A stretch of 45,088 nucleotides of DNA from assembly GCA_015063645.1 (NCBI GenBank), contig SVTS01000014.1, positions 1-45,088 of the forward strand. Direction: 5' to 3'. A program made the position numbers and the translations under genes. Below, piece after piece: positions 16,914 to 26,331 of this stretch; position 1 is the stretch's first letter; every line of letters starts with the position of its first letter. The notes under the pieces were generated by a model. It was not told the DNA's origin, did no database searches, and was given only the letters and a program-made list of their open reading frames with translations. The DNA comes from Oscillospiraceae bacterium (GTDB taxonomy: Bacteria > Bacillota > Clostridia > Oscillospirales > CAG-272).

Positions 16914-18362
16914 TTGGATAGAAACGATTCCCGGCGCACGGCTCCCAAGGAGCTGTCCGCCGATCAGGTAGAGCGTCAGCGGTGCTTTGCCGCGCAGGTC
17001 GCGCAGATGCATCAGTCTGCCGGCAGAACCGGCGAGAATGCCCCCGGATGCTTTATTCAGACATTCGGTTGTCAGCAGAATGAAGCGGACAGCGAACAGA
17101 TGGCGGGACTTGCCTCTATGATGGGATACCGGATCACCGCCGATGCGGCATCAGCGAAGCTGATTCTGGTGAACACCTGTGCCATCCGCGAACATGCGGA
17201 GAAGAAGGCGCTGTCCGTCATCGGACAGTTCAAGCATTATAAAGATGCCGATCCGGAAGTGATCATCGGGGTGGGCGGATGCATGGTCACCCAGCAGCAC
17301 CGCGCTGATCAGCTGAAGCACTCGTATCCTTATGTCAGCTTCATTTTCGATACCGGATCCATCCATACCCTGCCGGAACTGCTATGCGCCGCTCTGCAGG
17401 GGGGAAAGCGACATTTCCATATCCCCCATGCTGAGGATATCGCGGAGGGACTGCCCATTCATCGGGAGACAAGCCATAAAGCGTGGCTGTCCGTCATGTA
17501 CGGATGCAATAATTTCTGCTCCTACTGCATCGTCCCCTATACCCGCGGCAGAGAGCGCAGCCGTATGCCCGATGCGATTCTTGCTCAGGCAAAGGAACTG
17601 ATTGCCTCCGGCGCGAAAGATATCACTCTGCTGGGACAGAACGTCAACTCCTACGGCAAGGATCTGGGCGGAGGAGAAAATTTTGCCTCACTGCTCAGAG
17701 ATATTGCCGCATTGGACGGGGATTTCCGCCTGCGCTTTATGACCAGCCATCCGAAGGATGTGTCGCCCGAACTGATCGCCGTCATGTCGGAAAACGAAAA
17801 GATCGTGCGGCATTTCCATCTGCCGGTGCAGTCCGGCTCCGACGGAATCCTCAAACGGATGAACCGACGCTACACAGCGGAAAAATATCTGCAGACCGTC
17901 ACGGCGCTCAGAAAAGCAATGCCGGATATCAGCCTGACCAGTGATATCATCGTGGGATTCCCCGGCGAGACGGACGCGGATTTTGAGGCGACCATGGATA
18001 TGCTCCGGGCGGCGCAGTATGATATGGTTTTCTCCTTCATCTACTCGCCCCGCAAGGGAACGCCTGCGGCGGAAATGCCGGACCAGATCCCTCATGAGGT
18101 CAGCACCGAGCGCTTTGCCCGGCTTTTGGAATTGCAGAATGCTGTTTCCCTTGCGCGCAATAACCGTTTCGTCGGACGAACGGTGCGTGTGCTGGCGGAA
18201 GAAGTCAGCCGTACGGATGAGACGAAAATCACCGGCCGCGGCGATTCGCCCAGACCGATCCACTTCAGCGGAACGCCCGATCTGATCGGGGATTTTGTAA
18301 ACGTAAAAATCACCTCCGCCGATACATTCTCCCTGAATGCGGAGATTGCCGGCGAAGCATAA
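16914..18362 (+). CDS. miaB: tRNA-2-methylthio-N6-isopentenyladenosine synthase MiaB
   Basis: MiaB is a radical SAM methylthiotransferase that modifies A37 of tRNAs reading UNN codons. The 482-residue protein shows the N-terminal iron-sulphur cysteines (FGCQQNEADSE, VNTCAIREHAEKKA, GVGGCM), the radical SAM motif CNNFCSYC near residue 196, and a C-terminal TRAM domain. The start appears to be TTG at 16914, since no ATG fits and GGAGG lies 11 bases upstream, a long spacing. It is followed by ymcA-like, mutS and mutL genes, the same order as in Bacillus (miaB, ymcA, cotE, mutS, mutL) except that cotE is absent. Confidence 0.95.
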   Translation: MDRNDSRRTAPKELSADQVERQRCFAAQVAQMHQSAGRTGENAPGCFIQTFGCQQNEADSEQMAGLASMMGYRITADAASAKLILVNTCAIREHAEKKALSVIGQFKHYKDADPEVIIGVGGCMVTQQHRADQLKHSYPYVSFIFDTGSIHTLPELLCAALQGGKRHFHIPHAEDIAEGLPIHRETSHKAWLSVMYGCNNFCSYCIVPYTRGRERSRMPDAILAQAKELIASGAKDITLLGQNVNSYGKDLGGGENFASLLRDIAALDGDFRLRFMTSHPKDVSPELIAVMSENEKIVRHFHLPVQSGSDGILKRMNRRYTAEKYLQTVTALRKAMPDISLTSDIIVGFPGETDADFEATMDMLRAAQYDMVFSFIYSPRKGTPAAEMPDQIPHEVSTERFARLLELQNAVSLARNNRFVGRTVRVLAEEVSRTDETKITGRGDSPRPIHFSGTPDLIGDFVNVKITSADTFSLNAEIAGEA

Positions 18363-18395
18363 TAAATTTAATTTAACAGAAAGAAGAATAAAACC

Positions 18396-18821
18396 ATGGC
18401 AGATTACATTTCCAAAGAGATCCGTGAAGCAACCGAAGCACTGGCACGACTGATCCGTGCCGATAAGCGTTACGAAGAATATGAGGCAGCCGCCAAGCAG
18501 TATGAAGGCGACGGCGAAGTGCTTCGCATGATCACCGAGTACAACGTGCACCAGACCGCCCTTTCCGCCGAATTCGGCAAGGAAGATCGTGATGAGGCTG
18601 TCATCCGCTCCATCCAGAACCGTATCAATGAGCTGTATGAGCAGATCACCCACAACGAAAGCTATCAGAATTTCGTGCGCGCCAAGGAAGAGAGTGATGC
18701 ATTTGTGAAGATGGTCAACGCGGAGCTGGAATTCTATATCACCGGTCACCGTGCCTGCTCCCATGACTGCGCAAGCTGCCACTCCGACTGTGCGTCTGCC
18801 GGCAAGACTGAGGAAAACTGA
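18396..18821 (+). CDS. YlbF/YmcA (RicA)-family regulator with C-terminal Cys cluster
   Basis: This 141-residue, mostly helical protein belongs to the YlbF/YmcA family. In Bacillus, YmcA, YlbF and YaaT form an iron-sulphur complex that affects RNase Y-dependent mRNA processing and development. Position between miaB and mutS makes it the YmcA (RicA) counterpart. The C-terminus carries CSHDCASCHSDC at about residues 121-132, four cysteines with histidines, suited to metal or iron-sulphur binding. The RNase Y link is known for Bacillus and inferred here. Confidence 0.82.
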   Translation: MADYISKEIREATEALARLIRADKRYEEYEAAAKQYEGDGEVLRMITEYNVHQTALSAEFGKEDRDEAVIRSIQNRINELYEQITHNESYQNFVRAKEESDAFVKMVNAELEFYITGHRACSHDCASCHSDCASAGKTEEN

Positions 18822-18852
18822 GTCAATTCTACTACCGTAACGGAGGTATCAC

Positions 18853-21450
18853 ATGGCACTGACAGCAATGATGCAGCAGTACATGGAGATCAAAAATCAG
18901 TATAAGGATTATATCCTCTTTTACCGTCTCGGGGATTTCTACGAGATGTTCTTTGACGACGCCAAAACCGTCTCTGCCGAGCTTGAACTGACGCTGACCG
19001 GCAGGGATTGCGGCGAGGCGGAACGTGCTCCCATGTGCGGTGTGCCGTATCATTCCTGTGAGCCGTATATCGGCAGGCTGATCGAGAAAGGCTACAAGGT
19101 CGCTATCTGCGAGCAGATGGAGGATCCCGCCACCGCCAAAGGGCTGGTCAAGCGGGAAGTGGTACGCATCATCACCCCCGGTACCCTGACCGAAAACGGT
19201 CTTCTGCGGGATAACCAGAACAACTATCTGGCGATGATCTACTGCGACGGAGACAGCGCAGGCGTATGCTTTGCCGATCTGTCCACCGCCTATATCTGCG
19301 CCACGGCGATTACCGATACCGAACTGATTCCCGCGCTTGAAAACGAGCTGTCCACATACGCGCCCTCTGAGGTGATCATGAACGTGCCCGATGCCGCATT
19401 GCCGGGATTGCACGCGTTCTATACCGAGCGTGTCCGGGGCAGATTTGAGGACAACCGACCGGAGTTTTTCCAGGCAATCGATGCCGCGGCACGTGCACAA
19501 GAACTGCTGGAGATCGGTGCTGAGTCCCCCCATCCCGCGGCGATGATTGCGGCGGGCGCCGCCATGCTGTATCTGGAGCATACTCAGAAGCGGGAGATTC
19601 CCTTCATGAATCCCCTGCATATCTATAAAACCGCACAGTTTCTGGAGATGGATATCGCCACGCGGCGGAATCTGGAATTGTGCGAAACGATGCTTGCCAA
19701 AGAACGCCGTGGCTCTCTGCTCTGGGTGCTGGATAAGACCTGCACCGCCATGGGCGCGCGGCTTCTGCGCAACTATATCGAGCATCCGCTGACGAATATC
19801 CCCCGCATTCAGCGCCGACAGGGCGCGGTGGGTGAACTCTGCACGGATTTCATGCTGCGGGGCGAGCTGCATGCGCTGCTTGAGGGTACACTGGATATAG
19901 AGCGTCTTATCACCAAGCTAAGCGTAGGAACGGCGGGCGGACGGGATCTGCGCGCCATTTCCCAGAGTATCCGCTCCCTTCCGGAGATTATCGCTCTTCT
20001 GCAGGAGCGCGCCCATTCGGAGGAGCTCCGTTCCATCGCGGAGATGATGGATCCGCTGACGGATATCCGTGAATCCATTGATATGGCGATCGTGGATGAG
20101 CCCCCGTTCCCCATAAGAGAGGGCGGTATTATCCGGGACGGCTACAGCCGGGACGTGGACGAGCTCCGCTCCATCATGAACGATGGCAAGGGCTGGATCG
20201 AGCGTGTGGAGGCGCAGGAGCGTGAGAAAACCGGCATCAAGAATCTGCGCATCAGCTATAACCGTGTGTTCGGTTACTATATCGAAGTCACCCGTTCTTT
20301 CCTTGATCAGGTGCCCGCGCATTACATACGCAAGCAGACTCTCACCAATGCGGAGCGCTTCATCACGGAAGAGCTGAAAAATATGGAATCCACGATTCTG
20401 GGGGCGGCTGACCGTCTGCAGAGTCTGGAATATGAGCTGTTCATCCGCCTGCGGGATGCCATTGCCGAGTGCTCCGAGCGCATCCGCCGCAGTGCCGCGG
20501 CGATTGCAAAGCTGGACGTATACGCCAGCCTGGCAGAAGTGGCGGCACAGCACAATTACGTCTGTCCCGAAGTGGATTTTTCCGACATTCTGGATATCAG
20601 GGACGGACGGCATCCGGTGGTGGAGCAGTTTGTGCGGGATTCGTATTTTGTTCCCAATGATACCATGCTGGACTGTACTGCCAACCGGCTGATGCTGATC
20701 ACCGGTCCCAATATGGCAGGTAAATCCACCTACATGCGCCAGAACGCCCTGATCATTCTCATGGCGCAGATCGGTTCCTTTGTACCCGCCAGAGAGGCGC
20801 GCATCGGAATAGTTGATCGTCTCTTCACCCGTGTGGGCGCATCCGACGATCTGGCATCCGGTCAGTCCACATTCATGCTGGAGATGAAGGAGGTCGCCTT
20901 CATACTCCGTCACGCCACCCGCCGCAGTTTTATCATTTACGATGAAATCGGACGCGGTACCAGCACCTATGACGGCATGAGCATCGCCCGCGCTGTGGCG
21001 GAATATACCGCCGGCAGAAAGCTGGGCGCAAAGACCATGTTCGCCACCCATTATCATGAACTGACCTCTCTTGAAAATGAGCTGGACGGCGTGGTCAATT
21101 ATAACGTAGCGGCGAAAAAGCGCGGCGGAGATGTGACTTTCCTGCGCAAGATCGTCCGCGGTCCCACAGATGACAGCTACGGTATTGAGGTTGCCCAGCT
21201 GGCAGGTGTTCCCACGGAGATCATCCGCCGGGCGAAGGAGATTCTGAAATCGCTGGAAGCATCCCGACCGAAAACGTCGGAGAAGCCGGATGTTCCCACA
21301 GCTGAGCTGACTCTGGAGGAGCGGAATATCACCTTCGCGGACACCGCCGCGGATGAGATCAAAAACGAACTGAAAAAACTGGATATCAATACGCTTACGC
21401 CTATTGAGGCGATGAATCTTTTGTTTGAATGGAAGAAACGTCTGGAGTGA
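18853..21450 (+). CDS. mutS: DNA mismatch repair ATPase MutS
   Basis: MutS recognises mismatches and starts repair. The 865-residue protein has the mismatch-contacting Phe-Tyr-Glu at residues 29-31, connector and clamp domains, Walker A GPNMAGKST at residues 618-626, and the signature DEIGRGTSTYDG starting near 697. A C-terminal helical region (about 800-865) follows. CGGAGG precedes the ATG at 18853. The start of mutL follows 16 bases after the stop, so the pair is co-transcribed. Confidence 0.97.
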   Translation: MALTAMMQQYMEIKNQYKDYILFYRLGDFYEMFFDDAKTVSAELELTLTGRDCGEAERAPMCGVPYHSCEPYIGRLIEKGYKVAICEQMEDPATAKGLVKREVVRIITPGTLTENGLLRDNQNNYLAMIYCDGDSAGVCFADLSTAYICATAITDTELIPALENELSTYAPSEVIMNVPDAALPGLHAFYTERVRGRFEDNRPEFFQAIDAAARAQELLEIGAESPHPAAMIAAGAAMLYLEHTQKREIPFMNPLHIYKTAQFLEMDIATRRNLELCETMLAKERRGSLLWVLDKTCTAMGARLLRNYIEHPLTNIPRIQRRQGAVGELCTDFMLRGELHALLEGTLDIERLITKLSVGTAGGRDLRAISQSIRSLPEIIALLQERAHSEELRSIAEMMDPLTDIRESIDMAIVDEPPFPIREGGIIRDGYSRDVDELRSIMNDGKGWIERVEAQEREKTGIKNLRISYNRVFGYYIEVTRSFLDQVPAHYIRKQTLTNAERFITEELKNMESTILGAADRLQSLEYELFIRLRDAIAECSERIRRSAAAIAKLDVYASLAEVAAQHNYVCPEVDFSDILDIRDGRHPVVEQFVRDSYFVPNDTMLDCTANRLMLITGPNMAGKSTYMRQNALIILMAQIGSFVPAREARIGIVDRLFTRVGASDDLASGQSTFMLEMKEVAFILRHATRRSFIIYDEIGRGTSTYDGMSIARAVAEYTAGRKLGAKTMFATHYHELTSLENELDGVVNYNVAAKKRGGDVTFLRKIVRGPTDDSYGIEVAQLAGVPTEIIRRAKEILKSLEASRPKTSEKPDVPTAELTLEERNITFADTAADEIKNELKKLDINTLTPIEAMNLLFEWKKRLE

Positions 21451-21466
21451 CAGACGGAGATACAAT

Positions 21467-23587
21467 ATGGCTAAGATCAATGTACTGGGATTCGATGTCG
21501 CGAACCTGATCGCCGCAGGCGAGGTTGTGGACCGTCCCGCCTCCGTGGTCAAGGAACTTCTGGAAAACGCGCTGGATGCCGGCGCAACACAGATCACCGC
21601 AGAAATCCGCAAGGGCGGCATTGCCTCCATCCGCGTCAGCGATAACGGATGCGGCATGGATGCGGAGGATCTGACTATGTCAGTGCTCCGCCATGCCACC
21701 AGTAAAATCGTACAGGCAGAGGATCTGGACGGGATCACCACCCTTGGATTCCGCGGAGAGGCGCTTGCCGCCATTTCCTCCGTATCCCGGATGCGGATTT
21801 ATTCCAAAGTCCCAGGTGCGGAGTTCGGCTCACAGATGATCTGCGAGGGCGGCAGCGTTGTCAGTGTGTCGGAATCGGGCTGTGCGCCCGGTACCACGGT
21901 GATCGTGGAGGACCTGTTCTTCAATGTGCCTGCCCGCCGGAAATTTCTGAAAAAGGATTCCACGGAAACGGTTGCCATTACCGCCGTTATGGAGAAACTG
22001 GCACTGTCGAAGCCGGAGGTCTCCTTCAAATATGTGGCGGACGGAGAAGTCCGCTTCATCACCGCAGGAGACGGCGATCTGCACAGTACAGTGTACGCTC
22101 TGTTCGGTCGGGATACCGCGTCCCGTACCATCAAGGTGAACCGGGAGGAAGGCGGTATTCGCGTGTGGGGATGCATCTCCGAGCCGGATAACGTCCGATC
22201 CAACCGGAATATGGAGAATTTCTTCATCAATGGCAGATACGTCAAAAGCCGGACTGCCGCCGCCGCTTTGGAGCAGGCATACAAATCCCGCATTCCGCAG
22301 GAAAAATTCCCGTTCTGTGTTCTGCATATTGAAGTGAATCCTGCAGCTGTGGATGTCAATGTGCATCCCGCAAAGCTGGAAGTGAAATTCTCCAACGAGC
22401 GCGTGATTTTCGACGCGGTTTATTACGCTGTGCTTGGTGCACTGACTTCTGCCGGCAGCCGACCCGAATTGACACTCTCCCGACCTGCTGAGAAAAAAAT
22501 GCCGGAGAAGAGTGTCTCTCCGTTCCCCTCAGCCGCACAGGCGGCAGCCCGCCGGGAGACGGAGAGCCGCGGAAATGCCGCATCCGGACAGACGGGTATC
22601 CGGGATCCCTATGCGTCTCCGCTGAGCGATAAGGATATTGCTTCCGCTGGGTACGCACCGAGGCAGGATTTCTGGACCTCGGAGGAGGAAGCACGGCGGA
22701 TGTTTGCCGCATTCGTCCCCATGGGCGGCGAGCCGAAAATCAATGCGGTGCGTGATCAGGTGAAGATCCCCGCACCAGCGAACGTAATGCCCGCGGCTCC
22801 TGCACAGAGTATTCCGGAAGAGGAAAAGGAGTCCGACGCAATCCCGGAGCCGATCCCCGCAGCCGACGTGAAATCCGATGCGAATCGGAAGCCGGAGACA
22901 AAAACGGCACCCATACCGGAGACGGAAATCCGCGTGGCGGAACCGGAGGAAAGCCCGGAAGAAGAGGCATCGCAGGAGAAACAGCAGACGCCGCCGGATT
23001 ATGTGATAGTGGGCGAGGCATTCAACTGTTATATCATCGTACAGATGGCGGACCGCCTGATCCTGATCGATAAGCACGCGGCTCATGAGCGGATCCTCTT
23101 TGATGAACTGTGCGCCAATATGAAAAAGAAAGCGAAAACCGCGCAGGTACTGCTATTCCCCGTGGAGATTTCCATGACGGAGGAGGAGATCGCAGTGCTG
23201 GAGGAATTCCGCGAGAAGATCGAAGCCATCGGTTTTTCCTTCCGCTGCGGTGAGCGGAGCGTATCTGTCTCCGCTGTTCCCACGGAGATCACCAGAGAAG
23301 CCGCGGCAGACATGATGGGAGTCCTTGCCGGACGGCTGGCAGACGGAACCGGTTCGGTGGAAAGTACCGAAGCGGAATTCTTTGAGGCGCGGCTGTATCA
23401 GGCATCCTGCAAAGCGGCTATCAAAGGCGGACGCGTGTACAGCCTGGAAAATATCAAATGGCTCTGCGACCGTCTTCTGTGCGATCCCGGAGAGGGAAGC
23501 GCTATTAAAACCTGTCCCCACGGACGTCCCGTGGCGTTTGAATTACGGAAATCATCTATAGAAAGGCAGTTTTCCCGGCTGGTCTGA
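21467..23587 (+). CDS. mutL: DNA mismatch repair protein MutL (endonuclease type)
   Basis: The 706-residue protein has the GHKL ATPase domain (about 1-335) with IAAGEVVDRPASVVKEL, DNGCGM and GFRGEALAAI. A long charged linker rich in Pro, Glu and Lys (about 345-510) follows, then the dimerisation domain. The motif DKHAAHERILFDE at residue 535 matches the nicking-endonuclease motif DQHA-x2-E-x4-E with Lys for Gln, supported by CPHGRP near the end. This fits a bacterium without MutH. The ATG at 21467 is chosen because it gives the universal family N-terminus and has ACGGAG upstream. An in-frame earlier codon would overlap mutS. Confidence 0.97.
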   Translation: MAKINVLGFDVANLIAAGEVVDRPASVVKELLENALDAGATQITAEIRKGGIASIRVSDNGCGMDAEDLTMSVLRHATSKIVQAEDLDGITTLGFRGEALAAISSVSRMRIYSKVPGAEFGSQMICEGGSVVSVSESGCAPGTTVIVEDLFFNVPARRKFLKKDSTETVAITAVMEKLALSKPEVSFKYVADGEVRFITAGDGDLHSTVYALFGRDTASRTIKVNREEGGIRVWGCISEPDNVRSNRNMENFFINGRYVKSRTAAAALEQAYKSRIPQEKFPFCVLHIEVNPAAVDVNVHPAKLEVKFSNERVIFDAVYYAVLGALTSAGSRPELTLSRPAEKKMPEKSVSPFPSAAQAAARRETESRGNAASGQTGIRDPYASPLSDKDIASAGYAPRQDFWTSEEEARRMFAAFVPMGGEPKINAVRDQVKIPAPANVMPAAPAQSIPEEEKESDAIPEPIPAADVKSDANRKPETKTAPIPETEIRVAEPEESPEEEASQEKQQTPPDYVIVGEAFNCYIIVQMADRLILIDKHAAHERILFDELCANMKKKAKTAQVLLFPVEISMTEEEIAVLEEFREKIEAIGFSFRCGERSVSVSAVPTEITREAAADMMGVLAGRLADGTGSVESTEAEFFEARLYQASCKAAIKGGRVYSLENIKWLCDRLLCDPGEGSAIKTCPHGRPVAFELRKSSIERQFSRLV

Positions 23588-23604
23588 GGAAAACAGGCAG
23601 TGAT

Positions 23605-24741
23605 ATGTTTATACTGAAGAAAAAAGACGGCTATGCACGCCGCGGCGTGCTGATCACCCCCCACGGTGAGATTCAGACACCGGTATTCATGAACGTGGCG
23701 ACCTGTGCCGCCATCAAAGGCGGTCTCGGCGCGGAGGATCTGCGCGAGGTCAACTGTCAGGTGATGCTTTCCAATACCTATCATCTGCATCTCCGTCCCG
23801 GTGACGGACTGGTGCATGAGATGGGCGGTCTGCAGAAATTCACGGGATGGACCGGTCCGACGCTGACGGACAGCGGCGGATTTCAGGTGTTCTCCCTGTC
23901 CCAGCTCCGCCGCATCAAGGAAGAAGGCGTGTATTTCGCCTCCCATATCGACGGCAAGCGGATCTTCATGGGGCCCGAGGAGAGCATGCGCATCCAGTCC
24001 CATCTGGCATCCACCATTGCCATGGCGTTTGACGAATGCATCGAAAATCCCGCAGAGTATAATTACACCAAGCAGTCCTGCGAAAGAACGACCCGCTGGC
24101 TGCTCCGCTGTAAGGCAGAACTGGCACGCCTTGCCGAACAGCCGGGCACGATCAATCCCCGCCAGATGCTTTTCGGTATCAATCAGGGCAGTACCTACGA
24201 GGATCTGCGTATCCGCCATATGAAGCAGATAGCTGAGATGGATCTGGACGGCTACGCCATCGGCGGTCTTGCTGTAGGCGAGAGCGCGGAGGAGATGTAC
24301 CGCATTATCGAGGCGGTGGAGCCGTATATGCCTACCTATAAGCCCCGCTATCTGATGGGTGTCGGTACTCCGCAGAATATTCTGGAAGGCGTGCATCGCG
24401 GTGTGGATTTCTTTGACTGCGTAATGCCTTCCCGCAACGCCCGCCACGGCAATCTCTTCACCTGGAAGGGTAAGATGAACTTGCTCAATGAGAAATACGC
24501 CCGGGATGAACGTCCCATCGACGAGAACTGCGGATGTCCCGCATGCCGTCATCACAGCCGTTCCTTCATCCGTCATCTGATCAAGGCGAAAGAAGCGCTG
24601 GGCATGCGTCTCGCTGTACAGCATAATCTGTATTTCTATAACGAACTGACCCAGAAGATCCGCGATGCCCTGGACGGTGATTATTTCGAGAGCTTTTACC
24701 AGAAGTATCATGAACTGCTTGCCGAGCGTTCGCAGGATTAA
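23605..24741 (+). CDS. tgt: tRNA-guanine transglycosylase (queuosine pathway)
   Basis: Tgt exchanges the wobble guanine of GUN-anticodon tRNAs for preQ1. The 378-residue protein shows the substrate-pocket motifs TDSGGFQVFSL and GINQGSTYEDLR, and HRGVDFFDCVMPSRNARHG, which contains the catalytic aspartate region. The zinc site is CGCPAC with a His about 26 residues later. Length is typical. It follows mutL by 17 bases and ends at a strong terminator, closing the long rightward operon. preQ1 biosynthesis genes are not in this window. Confidence 0.97.
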   Translation: MFILKKKDGYARRGVLITPHGEIQTPVFMNVATCAAIKGGLGAEDLREVNCQVMLSNTYHLHLRPGDGLVHEMGGLQKFTGWTGPTLTDSGGFQVFSLSQLRRIKEEGVYFASHIDGKRIFMGPEESMRIQSHLASTIAMAFDECIENPAEYNYTKQSCERTTRWLLRCKAELARLAEQPGTINPRQMLFGINQGSTYEDLRIRHMKQIAEMDLDGYAIGGLAVGESAEEMYRIIEAVEPYMPTYKPRYLMGVGTPQNILEGVHRGVDFFDCVMPSRNARHGNLFTWKGKMNLLNEKYARDERPIDENCGCPACRHHSRSFIRHLIKAKEALGMRLAVQHNLYFYNELTQKIRDALDGDYFESFYQKYHELLAERSQD

Positions 24742-24762
24742 TTGAGAATGTCATAATTCAAA

Positions 24763-24798
24763 AATCCTCCGGCGGAATCATCCGCAGGAGGATTTTTC
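24763..24798 (+). terminator. Terminator closing the mutSL–tgt run
   Basis: AATCCTCC-GCGGA pairs with TCCGC-GGAGGATT and is followed by TTTTT. The convergent glycosylase gene ends 12 bases later. Confidence 0.9.
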
Positions 24799-24809
24799 AG
24801 TGTGCAGTA

Positions 24810-25301
24810 TTATTGTTCAGCGTATACTTTTACGTCGCGCCACGCTTCGCATAGCCGATTTAGATTCCATGCCGCGTTGGCGGGACTGGTGGAGGGAAGG
24901 GCAATATGCGGCAGTGCCGGTGCGGCGGATGCCTGATACCGGCGGTAGAGTGCGGCGGCTGTGCCGCCGTTTGTACATACGCATCTGATGTCCGCCCCGG
25001 AGAGAATCTGTGTAATATCTGTGGGTATGGCGTTCCGGATAGCGCTGTCCGCACTGCCCGTTATCTCGCAGGAGGCGATTACGTCCCACAGCGCCAGATG
25101 ACGCCGGTGCAGAAATGCAATTTTTTCCTCTGTTGTGACAGGCGTTTCTTCCCCCCACAGCGATGCCAGAACCCGCCAGAACCGGTTCTGCGGATGACCG
25201 TAGAAAAAACCCGTTTCTCTGGAACGGACGGATGGAAAACTGCCGAGAATGAGCACGCGGGAATGCTCGTCCCATACGGGGGCAATCGGATGATCGGTCA
25301 T
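24810..25301 (-). CDS. DNA-deoxyinosine/uracil glycosylase (UDG superfamily)
   Basis: The 163-residue protein matches the family of small glycosylases annotated as DNA-deoxyinosine glycosylase (UDG family 6). It contains the N-terminal catalytic-loop region VLILGSFPSVRSRETGFFYG, then HPQNRFWRVL, a central LWDVIASCEITGSAD, and the late loop LPSTSPANAAW. It would excise deaminated bases such as hypoxanthine. The start is the ATG at 25301, with AAGGAG 6 bases upstream. It is read toward tgt and away from thrE, from a promoter within a palindrome-rich control region. Confidence 0.88.
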   Translation of the reverse strand: MTDHPIAPVWDEHSRVLILGSFPSVRSRETGFFYGHPQNRFWRVLASLWGEETPVTTEEKIAFLHRRHLALWDVIASCEITGSADSAIRNAIPTDITQILSGADIRCVCTNGGTAAALYRRYQASAAPALPHIALPSTSPANAAWNLNRLCEAWRDVKVYAEQ

Positions 25302-25369
25302 AACAGACTCCTTTTCTTTTTCGGATATTTGTTTTGTACCACAGCCGCACGTCGGAGACTGCCGGAATT

Positions 25370-25407
25370 CTGCCAAAGGCGGAACGCGGACGGAGTCCGC
25401 GCGGCAG
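25370..25407 (-). promoter_or_regulatory. Stem-loop in the glycosylase leader
   Basis: In the 5' leader of the glycosylase mRNA a perfect 7-bp stem CGCGGAC/GTCCGCG (25401-25395 with 25391-25385, loop of 3) sits inside a second stem CTGCC/GGCAG (25407-25403 with 25374-25370). No T-run follows, so it is not a simple terminator. A control role is inferred. Confidence 0.45.
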
Positions 25408-25413
25408 GCTCGC

Positions 25414-25461
25414 GTACACAGCAAACAGCCGAACAGTTTCAGCTGTCTGTATGCTGTGTAC
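25414..25461. repeat. 10-bp inverted repeat at the glycosylase start site
   Basis: GTACACAGCA (25414-25423) and TGCTGTGTAC (25452-25461) are perfect inverted repeats 28 bases apart, with a further imperfect 7-bp pairing inside. One arm overlaps the expected transcription start of the glycosylase gene, as a repressor site would. Confidence 0.6.
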
Positions 25462-25490
25462 ATTGTACCACATCCCGGTCGCTTTGGCAA
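25462..25490 (-). promoter_or_regulatory. Promoter of the DNA glycosylase gene
   Basis: Read leftward, TTGCCA (25490-25485) and TACAAT (25467-25462) are 17 bases apart, giving a leader of about 150 bases. Confidence 0.65.
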
Positions 25491-25509
25491 GAGAGAATGC
25501 ACTGCACAC

Positions 25510-25538
25510 TTGCATAAGCGGCGGAGATGTGATATAAT
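25510..25538 (+). promoter_or_regulatory. Promoter of the thrE-like operon
   Basis: TTGCAT (25510-25515), 17 bases and TATAAT (25533-25538) preceded by TGA. It is back to back with the glycosylase promoter. Confidence 0.75.
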
Positions 25539-25575
25539 TTTCCTGTATCCATATACATATTCCGAGGATTTATAC

Positions 25576-26331
25576 ATGAATGAATATCTCAGCTGCGTGA
25601 TGAATATCGGCGAGCAGATGCTGCTCTGCGGCGCCGAAGTACACCGCGTGGAGGATTCCCTGCAGCGTATGTGCAGCGCTTTCGGCGCGGTGCGTACAGA
25701 TATTTTTATCATTACCAGCAGTATGGTCGCTACGGTGATGACTCCCGAGGGGGAAAGCATCACCCAGACCCGCCGTATCAACGGCGGCGGCACGGATCTG
25801 GAAAGACTGCATCGGCTCAACGATCTTTCCCGACGCATCTGTCATGAGAAAATGACCCCTGCCCAGATCGAGGAGGCGTATACCGCTATTCTGGAGACAA
25901 AAAACTATCCTTTCTCCCTTGAATGTCTGGCTTACGCGGTGATCGCCGGATCCTTTACGCTGTTTTTCGGCGGAAACTGGACGGAGGCTGCGATTTCCTT
26001 TTTCGTCGGTTCGCTGATCCGGTTTGTGGTGCTGTTCGTTGACCGGAAGGTGATCAATAAAATGTTCGGGAAATGCATCGCATCCTTTGCCGCCAGCGCA
26101 TTGGCGTTTGTCGCCGTGCAGGCAGGTTTGATCCCCGATATTGATAAAATCATCATCGGCAATATTATGACGCTGATTCCCGGGATCGGTCTGACCAACG
26201 CTTTGCGGGATCTGTTTGTCGGGGACAGCATCACCGGTCTGCTCCGACTTGCGGATGCGGCGCTGAATGCGCTTGCCATCGCGGGCGGATATCTGCTCTT
26301 CATGTGCACGCTGGGAGGGATGACGCTGTGA
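25576..26331 (+). CDS. Threonine/serine exporter, large ThrE-type subunit
   Basis: The 251-residue protein is the ThrE N-domain type (pfam06738). Its soluble start contains the conserved LLCGAEVHRVEDSLQRMCSA and a GGTDLERLHRLNDLSRRI segment, and is followed by about five membrane helices from residue 115 on. The partner subunit is the next gene, overlapping by 4 bases (GTGA), the common split arrangement in Firmicutes. Together they probably export threonine or serine. GAGGA precedes the ATG by 8 bases. Confidence 0.88.
   Translation: MNEYLSCVMNIGEQMLLCGAEVHRVEDSLQRMCSAFGAVRTDIFIITSSMVATVMTPEGESITQTRRINGGGTDLERLHRLNDLSRRICHEKMTPAQIEEAYTAILETKNYPFSLECLAYAVIAGSFTLFFGGNWTEAAISFFVGSLIRFVVLFVDRKVINKMFGKCIASFAASALAFVAVQAGLIPDIDKIIIGNIMTLIPGIGLTNALRDLFVGDSITGLLRLADAALNALAIAGGYLLFMCTLGGMTL

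Noticed and set aside
19918-21774. A 618-codon open frame opposite mutS and mutL
   Set aside because: It is antisense to two clear genes with catalytic motifs and has no ribosome site or recognisable domains.
25414-25461. LexA/SOS box within the inverted repeat
   Set aside because: The internal CGAACAGTTTC does not fit the Firmicutes LexA pattern CGAAC-N4-GTTCG.
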